From contig OU342630.1 in assembly GCA_910589415.1 (NCBI GenBank), positions 83,200,186 to 83,264,185 of the forward strand: a stretch of 64,000 bases of DNA. The letters run 5' to 3'. Below are positions 1 through 10,010 of the stretch, piece by piece; the first letter of the stretch is position 1; each line of letters begins with the position of its first letter. The position numbers and the translations under genes are program-made. A model generated the notes under the pieces. The model was not told the origin of the DNA. It searched no databases and saw nothing but the letters and a program-made list of their open reading frames with translations. This DNA comes from Malachius bipustulatus (lineage: Eukaryota > Arthropoda > Insecta > Coleoptera > Melyridae).

Positions 1-261
1 CCAAAATATCTACTTTGAAGCTTGTTTTACTGCTGCTTATTTTTGAGTTCTTAAATATTCACTTGGAATCGTAAATTTTTATCTTACACCCTGCTTGTGG
101 AGGTCTGTAATAGACTACTCTTCAAGGCTACAGTAGACGAATTGATTCTGCTTCAGAGTACAGATTTCCAGAAATAATATTCAGAAAAAATCCCGAATTA
201 CATAAAGATGCCAAAGCAAGTCAAGATTTGTTTTGGGTTGAGCCGTTGTAAACTTCGTGCC

Positions 262-810
262 TCAAAGATGAGTGCCATAAATTATACAGGAGATTTCCTG
301 GGCCAAAATAACAAGCAGTCGTTCTTTTAATAACGCACGCGTATGATAATGTTGCTCGCGGATTTCGTTGAAAGCTTCAACATTTCGCTGCCAAAGGTAT
401 CTTTTGTTTGGATTACTCCTTGTTTAATCGCACTCCATAAATAAATTAACGTATTTAGGTCCGGAGACCTTGGTGGCCAATGTATTGGCGCATCATTTCC
501 TCAAGCCCTCACGCCCCTCACGCTGAATTAGTCCCCTATCAAGCATGTATCAAAGATTTCTTCGAGTTTCTAGTGGGAGGTCATTCAGTAAATTCTAATG
601 ATCATTCTCTAAAGAATTCAGGTATGCTTGTCCTGACAGCCTATTTGGCAGTATGAGTGGTCAAATAAGATAATCATCGTCTATACCTGTCCACACGTTT
701 GATGAAATTTGCCTTTGAATTGAATCTTTATTGAAAGGCCCAGTGATACTTGTTGATGTGGAAATTGAAAACTCCATAACGCGTAAACATTGCCTCGTCT
801 GTGGAGAATA
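262..810 (-). pseudogene. mariner-like transposase remnant
   Basis: On the minus strand, broken reading frames give the landmarks of a Tc1/mariner-superfamily DDE/D transposase. A TDEAMFTRYG stretch near 780-805 fits the first catalytic aspartate. It is followed by a segment reading like LPNRLSGQAYLN and NDLPLETRRNL near 540-650, then HWPPRSPDLN near 465-485, where the third catalytic aspartate is expected. That last aspartate seems lost, since the motif continues TLIYLW instead of the usual PLDFFLW, and the HDGAP-type second motif is not readable. Several stops and frameshifts interrupt it and the N-terminal DNA-binding half is not seen. It would have cut and pasted a transposon but is certainly dead. 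Flanking inverted repeats were not found. Assignment rests on motif recognition, not an alignment. Confidence 0.72.
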
Positions 811-1349
811 GACATAAAAGACAAGACAAGTCGTGGCTCGTTAATCCTCACCTGCGTATTTATTGATATTGGTAGTGCAGACTTTTCACGCATTTTCGGG
901 ATGCATCAATGCAGCAATATTCAGGATTATAAGGGAAAAAAAACATTTTCAACCCCCTTGGAGGGTGGTTCTTGGCCAACGGGGTGGGCGTAGGGTGACG
1001 GGCAGTTGTCATTATTAGATAGAAGGCATCCCCAAAAGCGAGTAGCACGCGTTTTTTCCTACCCGGGGGGCATCAGAATGGAGATTTTAAAAAAGTGGGT
1101 GGTTTTTGGCCAATAGGGGGTGAACGTAACCCGAAAAAGAAATTTGCCCTACGCCATCGTGTTCAGCACCCTCGAAAACGGGGAGGGAAAGTGGTTTCGT
1201 TGCGTCTGAAAAAATTGGGGTGTTTTCCGACTCGTAGACGCCGTAGACGTACTTTACCTTTCAAGATTCGTGCGCGAAATTTTAAATTCTGGTAAACACT
1301 GATTCGTGTTCGTGAATTTTAGTTAAGTTTTTTAGAAAGACACTTAGCT
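811..1349. other. no gene seen
   Basis: Short open frames occur on both strands here but none has a recognisable domain. The segment 950-1300 is richer in G and C than its surroundings and contains repeated GGGTGG/GGGGTG words. I see no splice pattern or repeat structure that would explain it. Confidence 0.4.
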
Positions 1350-1672
1350 TGTACATGGTGATTTTTCAAAGTTCGCGAAAACCCGTTTTTGTCCTCACGA
1401 GTGAGGTCGCAATTTTTAATCTACTAGAGAGTTTTGGGAGTCGTTTTGGCTGCAGTTAGATATCTAAAACTATTGGCTGGTGTTTGAGGGAAATCGAGTC
1501 GTTTAAATTTTCGGGAAAGTTCATATTAGGGACGACATCACTTTTTTTAAGCCCTGCACGCAAATTAATAAAAACTTTAAAATCAATTTAGCAGGTTTTC
1601 CGAACTTTACGCTAGTGTAAAAAAGTAGTTTTTTCTATTAATAAGCCAGTGGCGTGGGTATAGGAAAAGGGT
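1350..1672 (+). repeat. dispersed repeat family, copy 1
   Basis: This copy starts near TTTTTCAAAGTTCGCGAAAA, passes through a GAGGTCGCAATTTTTAATCT block, and ends at CCAGTGGCGTGGGTATAGG. The same ordered blocks recur at 1690-1980, and (reverse-complemented) at 4925-5335 and 6440-6770; the 5' half recurs at 35140-35310. It is probably a non-autonomous DNA transposon or part of one. No coding capacity or clear terminal repeats were identified. Confidence 0.6.
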
Positions 1673-1689
1673 AAAAAAATTCTTAGAAA

Positions 1690-1980
1690 AGCTTTCTATA
1701 CAGTTGTTTCTGTGCAGGTGTCCCTTCAAATTTCGCGAAAACCAGTTCTTGGAACTTGATATCAGGTTGTAGTTTTCAATCTAGGGAACTGATATTTTTG
1801 TAATAGTTCGATGTCTGGAGGGAATTGTCTGGTATTGCATTTGAGAAATGTCGGTCAAATCGTTGCAAAGGGCGACCACTTCAACTTTTGTAAAAATGCT
1901 ATTTTTTGAACACGTGTAGGTATATGAAAAAATAAACATAATTTTTCAATCAAATTAACCGAATAAGAACGATGAATAAG
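1690..1980 (+). repeat. dispersed repeat family, copy 2
   Basis: This is a second head-to-tail copy of the family at 1350-1672, offset by about 360 bp. It shows the blocks GTGTCCCTTCAAATTTCGCG, GGTTGTAGTTTTCAATCTAG, ACTGATATTTTTGTAATAG and GGTATTGCATTTGAGAAATG in the same order. It lacks the GTGGCGTGGGTA terminal block. Confidence 0.6.
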
Positions 1981-2591
1981 AATAAATGTACCTCAGAAAC
2001 TAATGATCGTAGAGAGTTACGGTAAAAAAATTTATAGGGTAAGTGGGCAAGGGAAAATGCTGGAAATTATTTTCAAGTTTCCAAGATGGCTGCCAGAGGG
2101 CGTTTGCACCATCTTGAATTACATAAAATTACGTTTCTTGTGATTTTACCCAATGAATGTAACAAAAAAGTATTTGTGTTTTAATGTTAACTTAAAGTCG
2201 AACATTTTTTGTAAAAACAATTTTTCTCTATCTTTCGAAATATAGTGGTGGGGGGTATTTGAATGTTGTTTTAAACAAATGCCTGTAACTTCGAAACGGC
2301 TTTAATGGATTTGGATAAATTTGGGATCATTGAAAAGAGCATTTCTTGGGCTTTTAGGTTTCTTGTGATAATGGCAGTTGTGCCCATATTTAATAATTCG
2401 ATATTAAAACCAAAATATTGGATTTTCTCAAAAAAATTTAAATGCGATGATATGACTTTTTTTAGACTATCAAATAGACAAATATGACCAACCAATAAGC
2501 CTGCGCAAACCGCATCTTAATATATTTTTCGTAACTCAAATTATTAAAAAAAATACCAAACCAAGGAAATTCATATATTCCCATTTATATA
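1981..2591. other. no gene seen
   Basis: AT-rich sequence with overlapping short frames on both strands at 2270-2495 and no recognisable product. A small imperfect palindrome surrounds CAAGATGG ... CCATCTTG at 2081-2115. Confidence 0.4.
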
Positions 2592-2740
2592 CACTGTGTT
2601 GCATAGGAATGGTAACATAGGGAAAACAAGTCGTTTCCAAGAAAACTGTATTTTTTGAAGGATGTCATTTATTTTCAAAGTATTTGTTGAAATATTCTTT
2701 ACACTTACTCCCTATGTTACCTTTTCTATGCAACACGGTG
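2592..2740. mobile_element. 149-bp MITE with TA target duplication
   Basis: The sequence begins CACTGTGTTGCATAGGAATG and ends with the near-complement CTATGCAACACGGTG, giving inverted repeats of about 36 bp that continue inward through GGTAACATAGGGA and TCCCTATGTTACC. It is flanked by TA on both sides (2590-2591 and 2741-2742), as expected for a Tc1/mariner-type miniature element. There is no coding capacity. Confidence 0.75.
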
Positions 2741-2742
2741 TA

Positions 2743-3724
2743 TACAATATATTATTGAACTTCTGTTATCAGAGTTTCATATTACATTCTTTTGCACTTC
2801 TATTGGAATCTGTTAGGGTAGGTTAGGGTCATCAAATAATTGTTTCATGATTGTATTTTTGATGTGAAAATAGCTTGGAGGTGTAATAAAGGATTTGATT
2901 TTATAATCAATTTATTAATAGAAATAAAGGTCACTTTAAGAATTACTTATTATAATTTTATGCTGCTATGCTACTAAGCTCTCCCTAATAATCTGAAAAA
3001 GCTTTTTCTATGCGGTTCTGTCTTGTCTCAGAAAATGAAATTCTGACGAATACGAAACAAGCAAATAACAAGACCTGGGACGAGAAATTCTAAGACAGAA
3101 GTAGGTATCTGCATTTTTACAAACAAAATAATTGGCGTAAATAACGACCACGCCACCGAAAAGAAAAATATTCCCTTTCCTTTGGCAGATTTACCGAAGA
3201 GACTGAGAGGGAACGAGTCAAACTCGAAGTCGAATACATCTGATTACTGAAAATCTAAATCACAAATGAATACAAAGGGAGTAAACTTTCTTATAAAAAC
3301 TACATTCCATTGTACAAAATCCAGTTAACTCATTTCAGGAGAACGAGTCGCTTTTGCGAATTGAACAGTCCGGTATCATGGAAGCGGCACGAGCCTCATC
3401 CAGAAGTCCTCAAACTTTCATCTTATGCTGCCCTTATCTTCATAACTAATTAGACTCTTGAAGTACAAAAACACTATTTTCTTATGTATGTACTTCTATT
3501 GTAATACAAAATTTGCATAAAATGGTAACTAGGTATATAGCGAATTATTATTCATTATTAGACTTTGTAAAGTAGTAAATTTCAAATAAAACTTGATGTG
3601 TCCAAAAAATTTTTCTTGAATATTTATTATAAAAAATGTAGGTACTATAACTTTTTTTGAGTAGGTATAGTTGATTTTTTGTTCACTATTCAAAAATATG
3701 CAAATAAAATAAACGATAATTAAG
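2743..3724. other. no gene seen
   Basis: AT-rich DNA without a supported gene. The stretch 3000-3420 is a little less AT-rich, but its short frames match no family I recognise. Confidence 0.4.
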
Positions 3725-3726
3725 TA

Positions 3727-4128
3727 CAGTAGAAGCTCGATTATCCGGATCGCGATTATCCGGAATCCGCTTTATCCGGAACAAAATTGATTTTTAAAAC
3801 CGCCGCTTTATCCGGAACGATCGTGGTCCGTATCCGAAATTTGAACGAAAAATCAAGTCATCCGCGTTATCCGAAACGCGCGCCTTCAAATACTCCGCAT
3901 TATCCGAAATTGTAATATGTACATATATAGATATGTACACAAATATGTATGTTTTTATTTGATTACGAAGATTTATTACTATGTTGAGTTGTTTTTAACA
4001 ATAAAAAGTCATGTAACATACCTGCCTACATTATTTTATATACTCGTAAAAAATTCCGTATTATCCGAACTTTCACTTATCCGAAATGGGTTCGGTCCAC
4101 ATTACTTCGGATAATCGAGCTTCTACTG
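3727..4128. mobile_element. pogo/Tigger-type MITE with subterminal repeats
   Basis: The element starts CAGTAGAAGCTCGATTATCC and ends GGATAATCGAGCTTCTACTG, a perfect 20-bp inverted repeat, flanked by TA at 3725-3726 and 4129-4130. CAGTAGAA terminal repeats and TA targets are typical of pogo/Tigger relatives. Inside, the word TTATCCG (or TATCCG) recurs about ten times, mainly in the left half (3741-3912) and again at 4062-4085. These are probably transposase-binding sites. It has no transposase frame and must have depended on one elsewhere. Confidence 0.85.
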
Positions 4129-4130
4129 TA

Positions 4131-4924
4131 CCTTCCTACCTACATGGTAGATATAGATAAACTTGGAGGGGACTATGTGCAGTGGAACGGAACTTCTCGC
4201 TGCAGACGTAATTAAAAATTACCATGCTTACTCATATCAATCTTCAGGTGTATATTATTAATCATATAAATTTTTTAGGTATATCCTTGATAATGTACTC
4301 ATTTGTGATTATTAATTGAATTTATATTTTTTCGATTAAAACTTGAAGCAATTAATTCTAGAGGTTGGATTTATGGGAAGTGAAATTACGCTCCCGACAA
4401 CCTTCTCGTTAAATGAGCTAAATAAATTGACTTTTTAAACGGTTGCACGGTCTTATAACACCTCGAAATTTATTAGCCTTAATTATTTAATATCCAGATC
4501 AATTAACCTTAAACGTTATACTCACTAATGGTAATCATGTCTCAGTTTTCAAACATAATTTTATTAATGAATCCCCAAATTATAAATGGCCTAATATTAA
4601 AAAGCTGGATTTAAGACCAAAGCGCGGCCTGTCCTGATCTTGGCAGGAAATTTATGTTTACCATTTTTTAATTTCGAGTGCTTTTAGGAGTACAGGAAAT
4701 GTTGCAGTTCTCTTAAGACCCAATAACGAATATTTTGCTTGGTAATATAATTTCGGCTTTCGGAATGTAATAATCCCTACATGATCTCAAGACAAATAGT
4801 TCACATGAGGCCCGTTTTCGCTCTATATTTTTGAGACACTGGTTGATAAAGATGTTTTTGAAAAAAGGTTAATGACTCCAAGGTCATTAATATATTAATA
4901 ATGTTTTAATAAAATTAGCAATTT
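4131..4924. other. no gene seen
   Basis: AT-rich sequence with no open frame of note and no repeat that I could match inside the window. Confidence 0.4.
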
Positions 4925-5335
4925 TTACTGTTTTTTTTTTATTTTCTACCCACGCCACTTCTAAACTGCTATTATAACTCTAATTTTTTGATATAGGTAG
5001 GTGTATAACTTGGGATGCGTTCTTCTTATTTTGTTAATTTGATTGAAAAATAATGTTTAGTTTTCATTCCTCTACAGGTGCTCATGAAAAAAACAAATTG
5101 CTGTCATTTTTAAACTACCTTACCGATATTTCTCAAATGCAATACCAGACAACTACGAGGAGACATCTACAATAATTATTAAAAAAAATTCAGCTCCCTA
5201 GATTTTTCATAGATAATCCCAGATTATAATTATACAACCCTATAGCTTATTTCTCCAGTTCCCTAGAAAACTACGACCTGTAATGGAGAGACGTTTGAAA
5301 ACTTTTTTTTTGCGAAACTTGCATTTTTTTTTAAA
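4925..5335 (-). repeat. dispersed repeat family, inverted copy
   Basis: Reverse-complement copy of the family at 1350-1980. It begins at CTACCCACGCCACTTCT (4947-4963) and shows TTTCTCAAATGCAATACCAG (5129-5148), CAGCTCCCTAGATTTTTCA, and CTACGACCTGTAATGG near 5270-5285. Blocks are in the order expected for the minus strand. No coding capacity. Confidence 0.6.
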
Positions 5336-5447
5336 CTAATTTTTAACAAAAATCCAACAAAATCTAACAAAAATCTAGGTTTTAATATTTTGTGCCTAAA
5401 AAATATGAAAGTTAAAAATTCACGTAGACCCATTGCGAGGAACAATG

Positions 5448-5664
5448 ATAATGATAAAGAAAAAGTCTTATTCTCGCTAAATTTGAGACTTTATTTTTTC
5501 TTCTATTTGGTTACATGTCTCGGCTCTTCGGCCATCTATTTGGCCGAAGAATCAGACCATATTTTATGGTCTGATGATGGCCGAAGAGCCGAAACATGTA
5601 ACCAAATAAAAGAAAAAATAAAGTCTCAAATTTAGCGAGAATAAGACTTTTTCTTTATCATTAT
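5448..5664. mobile_element. 217-bp near-perfect hairpin (foldback MITE)
   Basis: Two arms of about 90 bp (5448-5535 and 5575-5664) are almost perfect reverse complements. They start ATAATGATAAAGAAAAAGTC and end GACTTTTTCTTTATCATTAT. A further inner palindrome, GACCATATTTTATGGTC, sits at the tip. Such arms form a long hairpin. It is most simply a foldback MITE. An open frame crossing it is an accident of the palindrome. Confidence 0.8.
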
Positions 5665-5879
5665 GAAAGTTAAAGTTACAGGGGCGTTTTGAAAATTGAT
5701 TTCGAATCGAAAATTTTAAATTTGGAGAATTAAATATGGTGTAAACATTTTGAAAATCTCTGCCATTTTATCTATTTGCTAACTCAATTTTTTACGGCTA
5801 AGGAATATTTGTATCATTTATAGTTTTCTACTCAAAAAATTTCAGTTCAATTATTTTAAAAATGTGCTCATGGTTAATT

Positions 5880-6425
5880 GATCAGTAACTCGCGCACTCG
5901 GAGCATGCTGTGATAAAGTTCACTTTTTAAGAGTAGCAAATTTTCGTACCACAGTGCTGTAAATTGTTTTTTTGCCCGAAAGTTATGACCCTTCTTGTAA
6001 AAATAAAAGTGGCAACACTGCACTGAGCATGTGAATAAGTTCGGGTTATAATTTTCGTTATTTCCATTTCCATGGCAATGAAGGCATTTCAATATTTTAT
6101 ATGCTAAGGTGAACTTGCACGGTTACAAAACTTCAAATTTCTTTCAGATTTAGGTATGTTGTTCATTTGTAACATTTTCAATCTCTCTGTCGGTTTTTGT
6201 TAAAAAAAAAAAAAAACTGGAATCATGAAGTATTTGATCCAGATACTGTAGCAGACTGTAGCAGACTTATTTTCATGGTGCTTGTTAAAATAATTAGCTT
6301 CAAACTTAGATGAGGGAAACTCTGTAACTCGAAAACTAACCAACATATTCAATTTTTTTGTAGATTATCATTAAATTTAATGGGCTCTATAACGCCCTAT
6401 ATTCGTAGGGTGCGAGTTTCTGATC
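5880..6425. mobile_element. 546-bp TIR element, intact copy
   Basis: The left end reads GATCAGTAACTCGCGCACTC and the right end GCGAGTTTCTGATC, an inverted repeat of about 14 bp with one mismatch. A second copy at 50562-52658 shares both ends and most of the interior, for example CTCTGTAACTCGAAAACTAACC near the right end, but is split by a LINE. The short frame on the minus strand (5874-6092) inside it is not conserved as a protein in the second copy. Probably a non-autonomous DNA transposon; the superfamily is unknown. Confidence 0.7.
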
Positions 6426-6439
6426 ACCGTGTATAAATT

Positions 6440-6770
6440 TAGCTATTTTCCTTTTTTCCTACCCACACCACCGGCTTATACCACCGTTAATTTCGAAAAA
6501 CGTTTTCCCGCTTTTGTTAGTTTAATTAAAGTTTTTTTCCATATATAAGTCAGGGGTTCAAAAAATATCTTGGCCGTCATTTTGAAACGACTCGACCTAT
6601 TTTCCTCAAATGTAATACCAAACCACTCCTTATGGATATCTGACTCCCACAAAAATATCAGTCCCCTACAGATTTAAAACTGCGACCTGAAATTGTTGCT
6701 ACAAGAACGATTTTTTTCGAACTTTGAAGAGACACCCTGTAGAAGTCATTTTTGATTCATAGTTTTTGAC
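6440..6770 (-). repeat. dispersed repeat family, inverted copy
   Basis: This is the clearest reverse-complement copy of the 1350-1980 family. CCTACCCACACCACCGGC lies at its left end, with CCTCAAATGTAATACCAAAC, CCACAAAAATATCAGTCCCC, AAAACTGCGACCTGAAATTG and CTTTGAAGAGACACCCTGTA following. It directly abuts the TIR element ending at 6425. Confidence 0.65.
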
Positions 6771-8991
6771 TGTTACTATACGTAAGTTCTAGTCTTCTAG
6801 TCTTTAGTCTTCCTTTGATCACCGAATGTAATTTAAATCATCTTTTTGTACATAATAGAATAGGTATATTTGATTATAATAGCTAGTCAGTTTTGGCAAT
6901 TTTTACAGAATCTATTATAGTTTTAGTTTATCGATGAGCATTATGAGCAAGGCATTTTTATGTTTTCTAAATACATACCTACATAAGCAATAACATTGTT
7001 GATATGCATGTTCACCTGTGAGCCGAAACATTATTACAGGCAGAAAGGAGTGGAAAAAGCAAAACTAATCAAGAAGGATCCGGGAGAAAATAAGAGGGAA
7101 CCAGGGAAGCGAGGAACCTGTGGGGTTCGGGAGGATATAGGGGTGGGACACTGGTGGAGTCAGCGAGCGGAGATATGGGAGGGTTTAATAACGGAAACAA
7201 AGCTCCGTCCTCGACGATATCAGAGTTATTTTCCGTACTTACGAATGTGAATTTAAAATGTATCAGAGTGTCAGGCTTGGGATTCGATCCAATACGCGAT
7301 ACATATATTTTTACTTAAGGGTGGAACAGGGCTGGGTTGTTCACAATATATGGGAATTTATGTATTTCGAAATACCTTGCGGGTGCACTCGATCACATTT
7401 TGATTGCGACCAAAGTAAAATATAGCAAAAAATAAATAAAATTCCAACGGAACCGTTCGAATGGTTCGATTTGAATTGTTTTATTGTATACGGCGAGAAT
7501 GAGCAAAGGAAATAGGTATTCATTATCCCTGATGGGAAGGAATGGAGTACATTTCCCAGCCCTTAACGAGAAACTTGGAGAGACATAAATAACACTACTA
7601 TATCAAATTTTTTCATTTATATTAGTTTGAATATTCATTTACAAGGTTGTTTTTAGCGGTTTCTTCATTAATGTGCGAAAACTACAATCGTTATTACACC
7701 GTCTTAAATAAAATAGAACTTCCATATTTGAAACTAACAGCAATCTAAAAGAGATAACCTTTCTCAAAAGTGGAAATAATTATTATTACAGTAAGTACTT
7801 ACTTTACGTGTGTAGTATTTTTTGTAATAAAGGCAAAATAAAGAAATTTCACAGAAAAAATTGGACAAAAAAGGGACAAATTTTGAATAATAGGAAGCTC
7901 ATTTAATTTACTGTAATACAATATAAGGCAGTAGGAAAGAAACAGTGGGTGTTGGAAGGTTACATGAACAGAACGGCGAAGGTCGGTTTTTTCGCGTAGG
8001 TAGCGCTGGAAACTTAGAAGTTGGAGATGTGAATTTGCCAGCCATTTGTTAAGAAGAAAATTAACAAGCCGGAAACGGTAAAATCATACGGAGGGTTGTT
8101 AGTTCTTTACCGTGTAAAGAGGGTGAAAATGTATGAAAACTGAAAATAGCTCTTCCTCCAATTTATGTCGTTATCTCGTAAAGTCTTGTATAGCGAAAAC
8201 GTTGATGGTTGAGTAATGAGGGCAATTTATGCTAAAACAACCCAGACAGAAATTTTTTTCGTTTATTATAATAATTGCGATGTACTAGGTAGGTATATGA
8301 TAATTTTATAAGACTGTTTCATTAAAGTTATTTACAAAACATAAGTAGGTACCTTGTAGATAACGAAATGACTTGAATAGTTGATTGATTAATGGATTTC
8401 TGATTACTTAATTATCTACCTCAATTAGCAGCTAAAAAAAATCAATGCTGAGACATTGACATGTTCTTTTCTAAAACTGTCGATAATGTACCTACTTACC
8501 AATATGATTTTTTTTTTAATTGCGAATCAAGAGACTACAAATTCGTTTTTTTTTATAATTTGGTCGGATAATTCTTCAATATACAGGCTGTCCCATCATA
8601 TGGAATTCCAACGAAAAATACACTTTATACCTAATTCAATTAGAGTACCGTGAATGTATTTCATTCGCGCTATACCTACATTCACAAATAATTTAATGTT
8701 CTATAATCTGGTCTAATCAGCATATTTGTAATGAGCTTAATTAAGTGTAAAGTTGCGAAAAGCCAATTAAGCAAAAAATTCTGCTTTTTTATATAAATTA
8801 ATCAATGAACATTAGAAATCTTCCTGTGAAATTAAACATTGAAATTTATAAAGCAAATGCCATTAATTTCAGATAATGTCAAATTAGTGAAAATCAGATA
8901 TAATTTATGTTGTTTTTTTTTTAGTAAAGCTGTTGAATGTGGTAAAAGGCACGTGTACTAGTTCTTTATAATAACTAAGTTGAGAATAAGG
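6771..8991. other. gene-free stretch with one GC-richer island
   Basis: No supported gene. The island 7010-7260 (+) is less AT-rich and stays open for 84 codons with many charged residues, but no domain is recognisable and no splice sites stand out. The rest is AT-rich with TAGGTAGGTA-type motifs such as at 8286-8295. Confidence 0.4.
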
Positions 8992-9495
8992 GCGATACCG
9001 AGTTGGGCCACGAATTTTGTTCTTCGTTAAGGATAGAGCTCAGTTGGGCGAAAAACGGGAATTGAGGGGATTATCACAGATAATGAAACATAACTGGCCA
9101 GGCAAGAAATACCTGTGAGGCCTTTCCCATTTAAATAGCAGCGTTGCCAGATTTATTTTGAATGACTGCCACTTATTCAGAACTAATAAGTGTGACTATA
9201 AGTGACAATTTTCACTATTAGCCAATTGAAAATCTAATATCAGTACCCATAGCGATTTATTACTTAATAATACATCAAGTATATTAATATTTTTTATTTT
9301 TTTTATTTTTATTTAATGTAAAATTTCGGAATTCTGTTGAATCTGGCAAAAAATGACTCGAAAAATAACCAACCAAGTCTCCACTGGCTTCAACGGTACC
9401 TAGAAATTTTTGGCCCAATTGAACTATAGGATTATAAAACCCCCCATTGATTCGAAGGGGCACTCTGGTAATATGGCCCAACTCGGAAACGCCGG
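8992..9495. mobile_element. possible TIR element with GAGTTGGGCC ends
   Basis: CCGAGTTGGGCCA at about 8998-9010 is matched in inverse orientation by TGGCCCAACTCGG at 9475-9487. Weaker complementarity extends outward (AGAATAAGGGCGATA against the reverse complement of AAACGCCGGAGAAT). This suggests an element of about 500 bp with imperfect 28-bp ends. No target duplication could be assigned and no transposase is inside. Confidence 0.4.
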
Positions 9496-9834
9496 AGAAT
9501 AAACATTTGTATTCTTCTCTACAGGGACGGACTAAATTCTATGAAATAGGAACTAGGTAGAAACCTTCAGGTTAAACAAAATACAATTAACCTAACGTGC
9601 TTGCTAGGTTGTACCACAGCATGTGGTTTTTTTGTGGTAATTTGTAATGTATGTGTATAAAATTTCATATACAAATCTCAGTTAGCAATACATTTTTTCG
9701 GAAAAATTCTATACGATGTGGCACCCTGTATGTAAGTATTTACTGTATGCACAAGTAGGTATAAATTTTTTAAATAAAATCATTCGATAGGGTTTGTTTG
9801 AAGGTAAAATGGTAGCTGTTGTTGAACTTTTTTG

Positions 9835-9837
<3 letters not shown>

Positions 9838-9870
<33 letters not shown>
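9838..9870. repeat. (TAA)11 microsatellite, probable LINE tail
   Basis: Thirty-three bases of perfect TAA repeat. It is followed at once by TGGCTTTATTTACGGC, which on the minus strand reads as AATAAA plus a short gap and then the (TTA)n run. That is the usual 3' end of a LINE whose tail is a simple repeat, lying here in minus orientation. Confidence 0.8.
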
Positions 9871-9872
<2 letters not shown>

Positions 9873-10010
9873 GCTTTATTTACGGCATTAAGTTAGCCTT
9901 TTTTACATAGTTACATATAAACAACAAATACGAATAATACAAAAATGTCTACATACTATAACATTAACATTAACAAAAGAGAAAACAAGTACATAAGAGA
10001 AAAAAATATA
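9871..10010 (-). mobile_element. possible LINE 3' untranslated end
   Basis: The segment upstream (on the minus strand) of the TTA-type tail carries an AATAAA signal at about 9876-9881 in minus orientation. No reverse transcriptase frame follows it, so only a short 3' end seems to have been inserted. The far boundary is a guess. Confidence 0.4.

Noticed and set aside
5390..5635. 81-codon plus-strand frame
   Set aside because: It runs through the perfect hairpin at 5448-5664, so the translation is a by-product of the palindrome.
7262..7290. GGGATTCGATCC resembling a tRNA B box
   Set aside because: No A box or paired arms are present. A single short match in 64 kb is expected by chance.
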